Shown one piece after another: positions 11,698-23,641 of a stretch of 64,000 nt of DNA (within the stretch, counting starts at the first letter, position 1; each line of letters opens with the position of its first letter). Position numbers and translations under genes: made by a program. The DNA comes from Limanda limanda. Its lineage: Eukaryota; Chordata; Actinopteri; Pleuronectiformes; Pleuronectidae. The DNA lies in NCBI RefSeq assembly GCF_963576545.1, contig NC_083648.1:24401042-24465041 (forward strand). The letters are read 5' to 3'. The notes beneath the pieces were generated by a model, which saw only the letters and a program-made list of their open reading frames with translations, searched no databases and was not told where the DNA came from.

Positions 11698-14039
11698 TCT
11701 TTGTCTTTCTCGTCATTCAGCGACAGGGATTTAACACAGCAAAAGCCTGACATTGTCTTGTCTACTCATTTGGCCTTTTATTCAGAATAACTAATTGCAT
11801 GACTTAATGCCTGGGTCCTGCAGCACATATGCAAATGAGTGTTGATGCATGCATTTCTGGTCCTGTTTTAGGCTTGTGTCGTTCCTCTGTGTACGAACAT
11901 TTACCTCATACAGGACCCTCTTTAGTAGTGTGGACAGCTGATGTTCCAATGCTCAGAAAGAGCTCCTTCGCACTCAATCCACTTCATTTCAGTTGGTAAA
12001 AGGTATGTAGTCGCTAAAACCTATGTCACAAATGCATTGTGGTCCCAGTTGTAGTTTTTTGCCTTTTTCCAGAGCACACTAATTGATTCAGGAAGTGTCA
12101 AATCTGATAAATGTCTCATGTTGTTTTGCACTGAACATGTTAAGAGTTTCCGTTAATATGTGTAACCCATTCTTAAAGATTCTTTGTTTCATCTTTGCAA
12201 ATGATGTTATTTACCTTTTTCACATTGATTAATTAATTTGTTATTTAGCTGTCAGTAATTTAGCAGTTCTCCTTTTAAAAAACTATGCCCACAAACTAGG
12301 CATAGTGTGAGTAGCACAGTATCAGAGAATAAGCAGCTCTATTGCTCTGTCTGTGTCTGTATACAATTTTGGTTATGCTAGTAAAACTCAGGAGTGGGAG
12401 CGGCCAGTATAGACATCTGGAATGATAAATTAATGAGGTAATTGTATGGCTTAACTGTGAGCAAATTTAATTGCAGTCATGTAGTAAAGATGAAATGAAA
12501 GCATGGAAAAGCAACGATACAAAAATATGTCAAGGCCCCTTGGAGACAGAGAAATCAAGTTGTAAGCAAGTCGTTGAACAAAGTCCTTATGATGGACTTG
12601 CAGAGAAGCATGTTGGACATCTGTCTACCTAACTATGGTTGGAAGTTAAAGGTTGTAAAATTAGTATTGTAACTGTTGGACATAGATGTGCTATTGGATT
12701 CAGATGACCACAGTCAATAAAGCAAGAGAGCCATTCATGAAGTCACATTGGATTTACCAAGCACCTAATAGCAACTGTTACAGGAGGGACCAAATACAGT
12801 GAAGATGGAGCAAAACTTCTCAAGTTTGGAAATATCCTCTCTTCTCTCTTTGACAGTGGAAACAAAGTGATTCCCACAAAGACTCCAGTGCAGAACCTCC
12901 CTACAAACACACACAGAGACACAGCTGCAGGGTTATTTGTCTCCATCTAAACATAGACCAGCTGTGTGTGTTTGTGGGAAAAAGGTTTTACTGTATAAAA
13001 ATGCAACAAAGATTCACCTGGTAAATTACATTGTATCTACTTTTATTAACAGATCACTTGAAACTCAACCAGCAGGCTACTACAAGATAGCCTCAAATGA
13101 TTGAAAATAAGTTAATGTAATACATTCATGTGTAAGTCCAATTTTAATACAGTATATTCAACATAGATGTAGTTTATGGTTTAGGCGTTGTTACATGATG
13201 CCACAGTTGCTGTAAAAACAATACAGCTATATCTCTTCCCATTGTGAAAAAAAGAAGCCAAAATATGTGCTGGTGATTTCAAAATTATTCTTTGACATTA
13301 GTGAATCCTCCTCAAACAGTTCTACAATATTCTATCACTTTGTGCTGGATAGTGTGTGCAGAGCTTTTAATACTGTGATAGAGTGAGGTTGCATTCATCC
13401 TATCTGATTTATGTGCAATTCCAATTTTATACGCAATGTTTCCTTTAAATGAAATAGAATTTGCTTTATTACTGCTCACATGTGTGGTTTATGCATGTCA
13501 TGTATTTTGTAGCTCTGTAAAACAATGACTATCGTGAGACCCAAGTTCACAACTTTTCCCAAATAAAAGCTCCATAATTCAGCTGGATATAAAGCATTGC
13601 AGCATTAATATCTAAATTAATCCGATATCAAACAAAATAATCGAAATGATCCTTCACCGATTTTTGCCACATTTGCCAATTGCTGCTGTAGTTAATTTAA
13701 CAAACACACATACTGCCGCAGACTGCAGGTTGCCTGTTTATTCAATTTGTATAAAAATTGATATAAATATATAATGAAATTAAAAACATGGTTGAATACG
13801 AATATGAATTTCTCATGTCTTTACTTTTTCTTTATTATGTATCTACCCACATAAACTTGTCCATACTTAACCTTTCACGAAGCCCATTTTTCTACTTATG
13901 AAGCTGAGCGTAAATTGAGTTCCCAAATGTCCAATCAGGTCTGCCACGGTCTCGTTCAGCCTATCATTTAGCAGCTGTCAAACTTAAAAAATCCCATCAT
14001 CTCTCTTCTGCAGTCAGCCGTCATTCAGTGATCTCGCTC
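11698..14039. other. Intergenic DNA, nothing recognised
   Basis: AT-rich. A small inverted repeat (actatgcc/ggcatagt) sits near 12282-12307. The last ~150 bp may be the 5' untranslated part of the following DIRS element. No gene is supported. Confidence 0.5.
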
Positions 14040-14191
14040 TTGCTAATTGCGCACTACAACTTTACTGATCATCTTTATGTCGGACTACAACAACAACTAT
14101 CCCCAGGAGGTTTTTGATACCAACAAGGATCTGCTCCAGGAGATCACCTCCAACTCCTCGGGGCGGGTAGCGCAGGAGCCTTTGCCTAGCC

Positions 14192-14252
14192 CAGAGGTCG
14201 GCAACCCGCGGCTCTTCAGCCCCTCTGCAGTGGGTCCCTGTACAGTGTTCCA
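14192..14252 (+). mobile_element. hAT terminal fragment inside the DIRS gag region
   Basis: Begins cagaggtcggcaacccgcgg and continues to 'gtccctgtacagtgtt'. It is the same family as the minus-strand fragment at 6531-6582. It is flanked by frame-open DIRS sequence on both sides, so it is either an insertion remnant or an old part of this copy. Confidence 0.5.
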
Positions 14253-14842
14253 TGTCGTGCATATTTTTCGCAGAGGTGAACCTAACGAATCAGTTTCATA
14301 TGATGAACGTGAGTGAACCCACTTCAGCTCCAGTTAACATCCTGGCCGCCAGCTTGCAGAACATCGATACCCTGCTGGAGACCCTCAAAAACGTTGCAAT
14401 CTTTACATCATGCTCAGCGAACATCAGTGCCCCGCAAGTCTCCTTAGCGCAACTAGCCATGCACAATTAGACATTAGACACAGAACTACTCATTATGGTC
14501 TCTGGAGGCGCTCTAGCGATTTTAATGTAATTCCTGCGGCAATGCGGGTCACACATACCTTCTGTCCTTCAGTGCCTTTCCAAAACAGGATCCCCTTTCA
14601 ATCCTCGTCTCAGCACATTGACAGTCTACATAATTTCTCCACATTTGCAACATCTGCCAAGACGATCATCCCAGGTCCATCTGTCCCAGACGCCCGAACC
14701 CATTCCGGAACCAACCTCAGCCACAAAAACGTTGTGGCTCAAAGCTCTTCTGAACACTCATCTCTCCACACCTATAAACATCCAATATCTAGCAGCAGAA
14801 TTGTCTACGCACCCGAATCTGTATTCATAATGGTAATGATGG

Positions 14843-15180
14843 TTGTCCTCTCCTCTCCCACAGTCACATACGTGGCCAAAAATCTCCAGTAAAACAGAAA
14901 TAGTTTCTCAGTTGCTCAAGAAAGAAGTAAATGAGTACTACATCATCGGTCCCTTTCAGACATCTCCATTCTCTGTGTTTCACTCAATCCCCGTAGGTGT
15001 AGCCACAAGAAAATATTCAGGGGAAAAAAAAGATCCTTTCCACCAGAGCCCTACGGCCGACAATGCAATCAAATTAATAGAGCTTGCAGGTCAAGGAGCC
15101 TTTCTAAAGCAGACATTACCGACGGTTTAAAAATCATCCTGATACATCCCTCGCAGTGGCATCTGCATGGCATCCGACGG
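14843..15180 (+). pseudogene. DIRS reverse transcriptase N-terminal remnant
   Basis: The frame contains LLKKEVNEYYIIGPFQTSPF, then HSIPVGVATRKYSGEKK, then NAIKLIELAGQGAFLKQ. These follow the DIRS1-type RT start ('IGPF…PFS…NPIGIATHKYSGKKR', 'AI…L…GRGAWLCKTDI'). The frame closes at 15130. 'SQWHLHGIRRKSKFHF' then appears in another frame, matching the 'WHLHGVRW…QFYF' segment. The catalytic aspartate pair is not present, so the enzyme is dead. Confidence 0.75.
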
Positions 15181-15254
15181 AAATCAAAATTTCACTTTGG
15201 TGGGTTTCTTTCAAGGACAGTGGTTCTCAAGCCGCTGGCCTCCCTCCTTCCCAA

Positions 15255-15556
15255 GACACCACTTGTCGTCAGCTCTATTTGAAATTTACGCCTTTGCCGT
15301 AGCATGTCATATCTGGGTACAGCATTGGGTATGCAAACGCATCTCTGTCATTTGCGACAACCAAACGGTAGTTAATATAATCCACAAAGGGTGTTCCTCA
15401 TGTAAGATCATCATGCCGTTCATGAGAAGTATCACGTGGTCTGCCATCACAAACAACCTCATAATCACAGCACGTCCACGTTCTTGCTCTCTATTACAGA
15501 ATGAGCCCCTGTCTAAATACCTAGAATCAGCCAGGATCTACATTAAGAAAGGATAA
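15255..15556 (+). pseudogene. DIRS RNase H remnant
   Basis: Contains SSALFEIYAFAVACHIWVQH, then CKRISVICDNQTVVNIIHKG and MRSITWSAITNNLIITA. The 'ALFE…CDN…VV..I.KG' pattern is the RNase H of DIRS-type pol. The conserved E and D of the active site are recognisable in this order. It lies between the RT and recombinase remnants, as expected. Confidence 0.75.
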
Positions 15557-15784
15557 GCATCGTCTACCCTAAAAATGTAAGATTTTGCCTGGAGCACTTT
15601 TTCTTTGTTCTGTATCTCCATTCATGTACCACCTAAACCTGTTCTCATAAACATAGTTTGTGTATTCATCTGTTATTGTATGGACGTCCATCACTTTAAA
15701 CCAACTTACATCTAAGGAAAAGTAGCAGGAATACAGTTCAACGCCAGATGTCAAAACCCTTCTCTTCCCAGTTTATTTTCAAAT

Positions 15785-15975
15785 CCGGCTGTTAGAATAC
15801 TACTTAAAGGCATCTCAAAAGTGTCTCCGCCCCTTCCAGACCGGAGACAGCCCATCAGACTCTCTGTTCTGCACAGGATGCTGTCAGTGCTTAGAAACGA
15901 CATGATTTCCCCTTACGCAGATTCTCTACTCGATGCTGTATGTTTATTAGCTTATTACGGATTTTTTAGCATTGG
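15785..15975 (+). pseudogene. DIRS tyrosine recombinase, N-terminal half
   Basis: The plus frame reads KVSPPLPDRRQPIRLSVLHR, then SPYADSLLDAVCLLAYYGFF and SIGE. This matches the 'RPD.R.PI…L…L…FSPY…LL.AV.L.AFFGFLRCGE' block of DIRS recombinases, just upstream of the first catalytic arginine. The frame is cut at about 15975-15980 by foreign DNA. The C-terminal half resumes at 16806. Confidence 0.75.
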
Positions 15976-16805
15976 GGAGTGTGGCAGTGGTGCATGCCAC
16001 GGGGCTCTCCAACACACAGCCAGAGACGGAATAATTGCTCTTGAACATATTTATTAAACACCACACACTGCAGAAACAAATAAACTTAAATCACACACAG
16101 TCACTCGCTTTTCAGCCGAGTCCGGCTTCTCTCAGGTCTCTAGTCTCTGAGGCGCCATGAGGCAGCCTCAGAGACTAGAGAACAGTGCCTGGAGAAGAGC
16201 TTGATCACAGCATTTGCTCCCTGCCATCAAGACTGACAAAGTTCCTCAGTGAAGCGCAAGCACCAATTTCTCACTAAAATGTAAATGCAAAAGCACTCAC
16301 TCAGTTCAATGCAACAATGTAATGTTCAGTGTTGACAGTTTGTAAATTGAAGATCAGTATTTTTTTCGATCCTTAAAGATATTTTAAGATAAATATTTAA
16401 AAAAATTATTTTGAGCTTATCTTTTATTTAAAATTAAGTTAATGATGTTTATCTATAATCACGTTCATAAGTTCAGTTTGAGAACATCTTTATTATGATC
16501 CCAAAAGAGGTCACTATGAGTTGATAATTATATTTATGTGCAAAAATCTTTATTTATTATTGAGATAATTATTTTTATATCATTTTATTTCCAAATGGGT
16601 CAAGAGAGACCACTATAAATGAGCAATGTTATGGACATTGATGGAGTTTTAAATTGGAAATTGTATAGTTACAATGTTTAATAAATCAATGGCAAAGCGC
16701 TGTGTATTACATCTTTCTTTCAACCAAAAATGCTTTGCACTGGTACTCGGCTGAATTTTTTTTTCAAAACGGGGTACATCACTGAAAAAAGGTTGAGAAC
16801 CACTG
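15976..16805 (-). mobile_element. Insertion splitting the DIRS recombinase; right end is a hAT terminus
   Basis: The block separates two halves of one recombinase gene. Its right end on the minus strand is CAGTGGTTCTCAACCTTTTT, a classical hAT terminal repeat. The left ~100 bp (gtgtggcagtggtgcatgcc…) looks LTR-like and does not match the right end. No shared 8-bp duplication is visible, so two successive insertions or a deletion at the left edge are likely. A 17-bp inverted repeat (ctctagtctctgaggc / gcctcagagactagag) lies at about 16137-16182. Confidence 0.55.
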
Positions 16806-17160
16806 CTCTAGCTTAAACATTTGAAATGCAACAGTGCTTGTTCAATCATAGTGGCTCGCATTGATTGACTTTCCTGCCTATTTAAGTCCGTGATTAATTT
16901 TCTTAAGATCAGACCTTCTACTAGCCCCTGTTGTCCCCTATTCCTCATTCCTGGGAAATTTCCTTTATCCAGAACCTGGTTCAATCATCTTAAACAATTT
17001 AACAATCCGCATTAAATGCAACCTATAGCTCATTCTTTCAGGATAGGAGCTGCTACTTCTGCAGCTAACCAAGATATTCCCTCTTCTTCACTACAAGGAA
17101 GATGGTCTTCTGCTTTCACCTCCTATATCCACCTTTCGAATCAAAGACCTCTAAAACCCT
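16806..17160 (+). pseudogene. DIRS tyrosine recombinase, C-terminal half
   Basis: Resumes with LKHLKCNSACSIIVARID, then CPLFLIPGKFPLSRTWFNHL and AHSFRIGAATSAANQD, and ends in GRWSSAFTSYIHLS. HSFRIGAATSAA carries the H-x-x-R of the tyrosine recombinase active site, and the tyrosine in 'TSYI' is at the nucleophile position. At least one stop and one frame change are present. Together with 15785-15975 it is one interrupted gene. I describe it only as two separate pieces. Confidence 0.8.
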
Positions 17161-17462
17161 GATCTCAGTAAGTCATGCATACAACTGGTGTTGGTTTTGT
17201 ATTATCTGTTCACTCTTCTGAGTCGTGCTAGCAATACAGGTAACTTCTCATTTAAACACACACCTGACGCCCTCCTCACTCATTGCATACACTGTCTTGG
17301 TGACCTTGCATGGTCTGACCCCACACGTGCTTCGCGACGTACGTTTTGCACACAGAATTTTACTTTCGGTCCAGCGCACCTTTATTTTTAATGTCAAGCG
17401 ACTTAATTTCTGTTATGTCTTGCTAACCTTTTGCTATGTTCTACCTTTTAGATCCCATATCT

Positions 17463-19747
17463 GTCAGGGATTGGTGAAGCAGATGGACCCAGGATGCAGA
17501 GTTTAACAAAAATAGTATTTTTAATGAAAAAAAGGTAAAACTGAAGAAACAAAAACACACGGGAGAAAACACAGGAGGCCTACACAGGGGATCAGGACCG
17601 GAGCTCAGGAGACACAGGATACAAAAACACGGTAGATCAGGACAGGAGGGCAGGACATGACATCACAGAGGTTAGACAATCTTAGACAACGATCCAACGA
17701 GGGAAAAGGGAAGCACAGACCATTTACCTGTGCCGCGTTCCATTAAACCTTGGAGGTCAGAATTTCCTACCCTAGAAACATAAGTTGTAAGCTGAAGTCA
17801 AAATTTCAACTCAGAGGTTCGGAGGCACCTCCCCACCCCTAACTTCGCAATCCAAGATCACCCCTCCTTATATCAACTTTCGTGACTCTCTGGACTTTGA
17901 TTGATGATTTAGACTCTTTTCCTGTTTTTCCTTGTGTAACCCGGTTAAAAATATTAAGTAATATCATTTCTTCCAAGCATATAAATAGTGTGATTAAAAA
18001 GGTTGAAATTCATAAAATGCTATAGAAGTGTTAAAACAGTTAAAAGTATATATTATGTGTTTATTGTTTTATTTGAAGTATAATGTATCTGTAAACGTAA
18101 GATGTACCAGCATGTATGGGGTTAATTGAGATGGGCCGGAACCTAACCTCTGAGGTTGTTTCGGTACGGGAAGGAAAAAGGGAGGGACGAAAAGAGGAGA
18201 GCGGCGGAGCGAGCAGGAAGAAGACACGCGGAGTTTGTAGGAAGAACAGTAACGAAAAGAGACTGTTGTACAGACGTTTAGTGACCAAGTCGTGGAGGCG
18301 TTCAACCCGGACTCTCCAGAGGACTCAGTGGTGATTTTCCCGTGGGTATGAGTGGATTACTCAAACCGTGAGGACGACGTGAAGCTAGAAGCTAACACAG
18401 CGGCTAGTTAGCTCACAGTGACTGTGCTAGTTAGCAGCAAGCTACCTATTCAGCAGTGACTGTGGGGAAAGGAGCGTGGAGCTGCAGACGACGAGCGAAC
18501 ACCGCGACATCGGCAGTGACGGGTCTTCGTTTCCTCCGGACGGATCTTCTCCTCAACTCACCTCTTCTCCAACCACCAGCCCATCCCAAGCGACATCCAG
18601 GCTTGCACCGATGCACTAAAGGGGTACCCAGATTTGAAGTAAAGTAATAAGTGCCGGCTTTAGTTATCAGGTGTGTGGGCCCACATATTGCATTTCAGTG
18701 AATTTGAGTGAATTGAAGGTTCTGCATTGATATTTTTGGGTTAAAAAGTCTATTGATATCTGTGAATATTTGTGATAGTGTTTCACTAAAACAGAACAAA
18801 GGATATTTTTATTTACTGTGTTTACCTGAAAAGAAGAAACAGGGTTATTTCAGTTATTACATTTCTTGCAAAAGAGGTATAATTCCTTTGTTGTGTTTCC
18901 TGTGAAAAAAGGGACAATTCAGAGTTTTTACCTTAAAAAAGGGGAATTTATTGTGAAGGTTTAACGACAAAAAGAACATTTATATTTTTATTTTATTATT
19001 ATATTGCATTAATCATTGCATAAGTAAATAATTGAGAACTTATTTTCTTAAAACCGTGTGTGGTGTATTTCATTTACTTACCTTTAATACACAGAGACCT
19101 GAGGGGTTAACATCTTTATGAAAAACAGGTTAAAGGTGAATTTATAAGTAAGTTAAAAACAGTTCATGTGTGTACTTTAAAACAAAAAAGAGAGATTCAA
19201 AACTAACATTAAAACTGAGTTAATCAGGGTTAAAAATAGTTGATAAAGAACCCAAAAGCCCTGCCCTTATCACCATGACTACCAAGGGGAGCGCTACACT
19301 TGTGTTTAAGTTTGTGTTCATTTGTTAATTTCTGAGTTCTGTGTTTCGTGCTTTATTTAGATTTTTGTTTTGGCCCTCGTTTGTTTCTAACTTGACTTGC
19401 TGTCTTAGTCCTGTTTCCCCCCTGTGATTGTATGTACCTGTTCCTCATGTGTTTCACCTGTGTCCAATTATCCCTGCCTCCTCTGTGTGTCTTTGTGCTT
19501 CCCTTTGTCGTTGTCAGTCCGTCGTCTTATGTTATTACCTTTCACGTCAATCACCTTCAGATCCTTCACTTGTGAGTTGCTCTTGTTCCCTAGTGTTTTC
19601 CATGTTTTTTCAGTTTAGCCACTTTGAGTAATTTTTCTAGTTTCCAGTGTTTTTTCTGTTTGTGCATTTTTGTTTGAACCTGAGCCTTAATTAAAGATCA
19701 CGTTTTGTTATCTGGCTTGCTTCTGCATTTTTGGGTCCTTCCGCACA
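17463..19747. repeat. Repeat with inverted ends, interrupted by an LTR
   Basis: The left end (17479-17501, gcagatggacccaggatgca) and right end (19720-19747, whose complement reads gcggaaggacccaaaaatgca) are imperfect inverted copies. Between them lies GA-rich antisense-looking sequence on the left and T-rich sequence on the right. The unit is split at 17934/19299 by the solo LTR below. The family is not known to me. It could be a foldback-type DNA transposon or two halves of an old LTR. Confidence 0.4.
17931..19302. mobile_element. Solo LTR with 4-bp target duplication
   Basis: The LTR runs from 17935 (TGTAACCCGG…) to 19298 (…GGAGCGCTACA), giving TGTA/TACA inverted ends and a length of 1364 bp. 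It is flanked by cttg on both sides (17931-17934 and 19299-19302). A GC-rich stretch at 18120-18640 with many CpGs may be the transcribed leader. No internal region or second LTR is present, so it is a recombination-derived solo LTR, probably of a Ty3/gypsy or ERV-like element. Confidence 0.7.
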
Positions 19748-21960
19748 TGCATGGCGAAATAGCCATCAACCTCAACCAATTTCCTCCTCGGCCTGCTAAC
19801 AGGCAGACACCACCATTCCTGGCTGGGGCGCAGCCATTTTCAGGGCTGGCGGGCATCACTCCTGTTTTCCAACAAAAATATATATCGCTTTTCATATAAC
19901 TTTAGCAATATTTATCTTCTAACATATATTCAATGAAAGATATGAGTGAAGAGGACTCTGGACTGAGTTGCCCATATAAAACTATGTACAATGCATGGAG
20001 TTTACAGGCTAGAGGTTTTAAGTCACTTGGAATTGACAGGTAATTTCCAAATATTTAAATATTTCCCAATAATTTCAAATCACACATTTTGACTTAATAA
20101 ACAGCGTAAATGTAACATTAAATGTCAAAGAACAGTCTCAAGTGTATATTTGAAAACATCCATCACTCTCCCTAAGCTAGATATCAGAGAGAATGCTCAA
20201 ACTGGGGGACTTCATTGATCACGGTTGGGTATTCAATTGAAATATCAATGATATGTCATAAGTGACGAATGAAATGTTGAGAAGAATCAATTGTGAGACC
20301 ATTTTATTCAGACCCCTGTATTAAGAGCCATCATTTTAACTATTGACTGCAAATGATGAATGACAAATCTGCAAGTCGTGTTTGTTGAGGTAGTGTGAGA
20401 ACAGCCTGTCATCAAGAAACACACACATCGTCTTATTGGTCAGCGCAGAGCCATACAATTATTCTGATTAAAAGGCAGTGTGGTTTTCACAAAGCCGAAA
20501 TAGAAGAATGGAATACGCAGGGGTCCTAATGATAATAGGAGGATGGACTAAGAGAATACCAGCACAGAATGAGCACCTCATATATGGTGCACGAGCTAGA
20601 GACCACCTTAAGGCCCCATAAATTCCCCTTAAACATTAAACACTGTGTTGCAAGTGAAAACTTCAGAGTTACAAACTTTAGTCACTGGAGCTATTAAATG
20701 AGAGAACGGGCAATAGACACTACCTTTCTAATTAGGGATATGTTGTTGGTGTAGGCTGGGGGCTTTGCTGCTGGTGCCTGACTGGAGATAATTGCGAGGC
20801 GAACTTGGGCTCTGGAGTTCTTCCCAAAACTTAAGAAAATGTAGGAGTAAGCAGGCAGTTGTGAAGTCTGTCACAAGGTGAATGTTAAAAAACACAAGTT
20901 ATGTTATATATTTCTCTGCATGCATGAAATATATCGTTCTTACAAAAGTACATTCAAGTACAAGTCCAGATTTTGTCAGTTGAGTTTGAGGCCTGTGTGC
21001 AGCTGATACTAACTACATGCTAATATTATTATAAAGTCACTCGTAGGAACTACGAGTTCCTACGTTCACTCGTAGGAATAAGACATTCAAATCAAGACAT
21101 TCATACATGTACACGATTGGACCCAGAAGCAAAGATGTGGAGTATTTTCAGTTGCTCACTTTTAGGTTTCATGTTGATTCAACCTATATTTCGGGAGTTT
21201 GACCCTTCATTGTGGCAGCTCTAAAGAATTATTTTATACGTGAAATCCTCTCCATGCCTTTTCTTTATAAATATGTGATGCTGTAAAAAGGCTGTCAGGT
21301 CTACCCATGTGCTTGTGGAATGATTGAGAGAATTAAGGAATTATTTTGTCATATACATGTATCCTTTTGTGAAACCATAGATTTTTTACCGTATCTATTT
21401 TCAGATACCACATCCACATACTTTGTTCATCTCCTCTGGCGGACATGGGTTTCGGTCATCGCTGATAAATGATGTAAATGATTCATTGCAGAGTAGCTAT
21501 TTCGTAGATGTGCGTGTCTCAAGGTATGCGTGTGTGTCTATGACCAACTGGGCCCAGTGAGATACATCCTACAGCAGTGTAGCGTCACACACCAGGCAGC
21601 TGTTTCAGCCGGCTGACAGATGTGCGAGACATCTGTCCCTCAAGCCCTGACACCACTTTAAACACATTAGTAACACAATTAACACTGATAACATGTTGTA
21701 ATATGAAACCTTAAAGAACTACTTACCAGCTTCTTAGCATGTCCATGCACTGTATGCTCCAGAAATGTTTTCGCATCATACTTCCTGGGCTCCTTCATGA
21801 AGCATTTTTCCTCCTCATAGCTTGTCAAGAAAATGTCTTCTTACCTGCATGGATTTCCTGAGGTAAAACAACTGCAAGGAGCCAGTTAGTTGTACAAGTC
21901 AGCAGAAACTGCCAGTAACTGTAGAAAGAGTTCTTAACATAGTTCAATGTGTGACAATAA
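19748..21960. other. Intergenic DNA, nothing recognised beyond a small hairpin
   Basis: AT-rich. A perfect 10-bp inverted repeat with a 3-nt loop lies at 21042-21064 (cgtaggaact / agttcctacg), followed at 21069 by another copy of 'ctcgtaggaa'. No gene signal. Confidence 0.5.
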
Positions 21961-22240
21961 AGACTGGATAATTAAGATTAAGAAGTCCTTTATTAGTAAA
22001 GTAGTCCTAAATTTGCAGTGGTGCAGTGCAAGAAGACATTAAATAAGTAGCATGAAGTACTTGGGTGAAGGAATATAGAAAGAAATAGAAATATAGAAAA
22101 GATTATAAATATAAATAAACTAGTATAAAGAAATATTATGTGTCAGAATATGTACAGTGAATGAATTGCACATAACCATGTATATTGCACAGAATTTATT
22201 TTACAAATGTATATAATACAGGGAATATTGCACAGTTGTA
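21961..22240 (-). mobile_element. LINE 3' untranslated fragment
   Basis: The plus strand reads 'aagaagtcctttattagt', then many 'aatatagaaa' words, then 'gggaatattgcacag'. In fish genomes this composition and order is the antisense 3' region of a common LINE family. No coding part is left. Confidence 0.45.
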
Positions 22241-22264
22241 AAGTGACAAACTTTTGACACACAA

Positions 22265-22340
22265 ATTTGGGATTCATCAATATGTTTGTACTTATTGTAA
22301 GTCACTTTGGATAAAAGCTTCAGCTAAATGTAAATGTACC
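22265..22340 (+). mobile_element. L2-type LINE 3' tail
   Basis: Contains cttattgtaagtcactttgg followed by 'ataaaagcttcagctaaatg', the 3' tail shared by L2-clade LINEs and dependent SINEs in fish. Related tails occur at 28190-28235 and 33235-33285. Confidence 0.65.
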
Positions 22341-23328
22341 TCACATTTTTCAAACTCATGGAACAAATTTAGAACTTTCTCAGACCATGCGTACAATCAA
22401 ACACTGTTAAGTCGTAATTTGCGGGAGGAACTCTCCTGTCTGCAGGAGTGCGTTTGTGTGTGTGTGTGTTTGTTCTTCCGTCACTGTCACTCTTCACACA
22501 CAAACTTATAATCACATGTATTAAGTTGTTAATCAATGATGTCGGATCATGACTCCAGATTGTTTTCGCTCTCTTTAACCCTGATGTCCTGACTGTGTGC
22601 GTCACGTAACATCTTGTGTTGTGTCACAAACTCTAGAGCAACTCAAACAAACACAAAGTAAGCATCAGCACCGTACGTGTCCTGTTTGACCATCTGTTAG
22701 ATTCATTTAAGCATCTTTTGTGCATTTTAGAAATTTGTTTCATACTCTGAAGCAAAATGTTATGGTATTGTGTAGAAACGGCATTGTATGCAGAGAGAGC
22801 ACATGAACTTTTTCAGCTCACGTTGGGATAAATTGAGTCAGTAACGTATCAGTAAAAAAAATTCAATCATAAATAGTGAAAATTGTAATACTGTTAAGCT
22901 CAACACCACCTCAAACTACTAACGCAATAATATACATAAAGGTACAATTTGTGTAAAGGCAGGATTTGTGGCAGAGCTGTATATTGGATCACATTAGATC
23001 GTACAAGTGTACCTTATAAAGAGGCAAGTGAGTGTATATTACCAGTTCACATGATACAGAGCACAGACTGAACCATTGGATGTGCTTCTGCATAATTGCA
23101 TGTCATTTTCTTGTATTTCCTCCCAACATCCAACCTCCACATAGACACAGATTGATGGACTTCTCCTCACCTTAAACAGTCCTGTCATTTTCTTTTCTGC
23201 CATTTTCCCCACACTAATGGTTGATAATAGTTGAAATAATGTGTAGTTTATAAAATGCAATGTATGAAAGAGGTCAGAGTAATAAAAAAATGAACCTATT
23301 CTTTGAGAAGTAATTTTCATTTTACCAG
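22341..23328. other. Intergenic or intronic DNA
   Basis: No recognisable gene. A short (GT)n lies near 22454-22470. The last bases, ttttcattttaccag, form a good splice-acceptor context for the next feature. Confidence 0.5.
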
Positions 23329-23641
23329 GACATGACTGAGGCCATCACACTGAGCATCATAGAAGGAACAACTGTCGTTATCTATGTGGCCAGAGGAACT
23401 CCAAGCAGTGATGTGGGAATAATCCTCGAGGGTGTGGTGGTGCTACAAGATCTGGAGAATGTGGCCCTTGCAGCTGCAGTGCTGTTTGGACTTTTTGTTC
23501 ACTCTTAATATGAGGTACCCATCAATGCTCCGCTACACCTTTGAAGTTTTTCAAAAAATATTAATGGAGTTGGATGCAGCCGAGCTCTTAAGAAAGTTTC
23601 AAACCTTAAATACTCAAGTGAGAAGAGCTGACCATTCTTGA
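23329..23641 (+). pseudogene. Exon-like fragment of an uncharacterised fish protein, one frameshift
   Basis: After a splice-acceptor-like 'ttttcattttaccag', a frame reads MTEAITLSIIEGTTVVIYVA, then SSDVGIILEGVVVLQDLENV, and stops at VLFGLFVHS. The next frame continues as YPSMLRYTFEVFQKILMELD, ending at 23641. The pattern 'D.GI.IEGV.VL…L..V..A…LFGL.YALN..YP..LKYTFE..QK..MELD' resembles the C-terminus of a family of uncharacterised fish proteins that I recall but cannot name. A single frame change near 23500 links the pieces. It may be a decayed last exon or a retrocopy. No polyA tract follows. Confidence 0.45.

Larger units (their letters stand above)
14040..17165 (+). mobile_element. DIRS-type (tyrosine recombinase) retrotransposon, decayed and interrupted
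   Basis: In order: a presumed gag region (14050-14840), a DIRS-type reverse transcriptase start (14843-15180), RNase H (15255-15556), and a tyrosine recombinase split by an inserted block (15785-15975 and 16806-17160). This order and the recombinase define DIRS elements, which integrate through a circular intermediate and leave no target duplication. The RT core is mostly deleted: the sequence runs from 'GQGAFLKQ' almost directly to 'WHLHGI' and on to RNase H. Many stops are present. The terminal and internal complementary repeats expected of DIRS were not identified. Confidence 0.8.
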
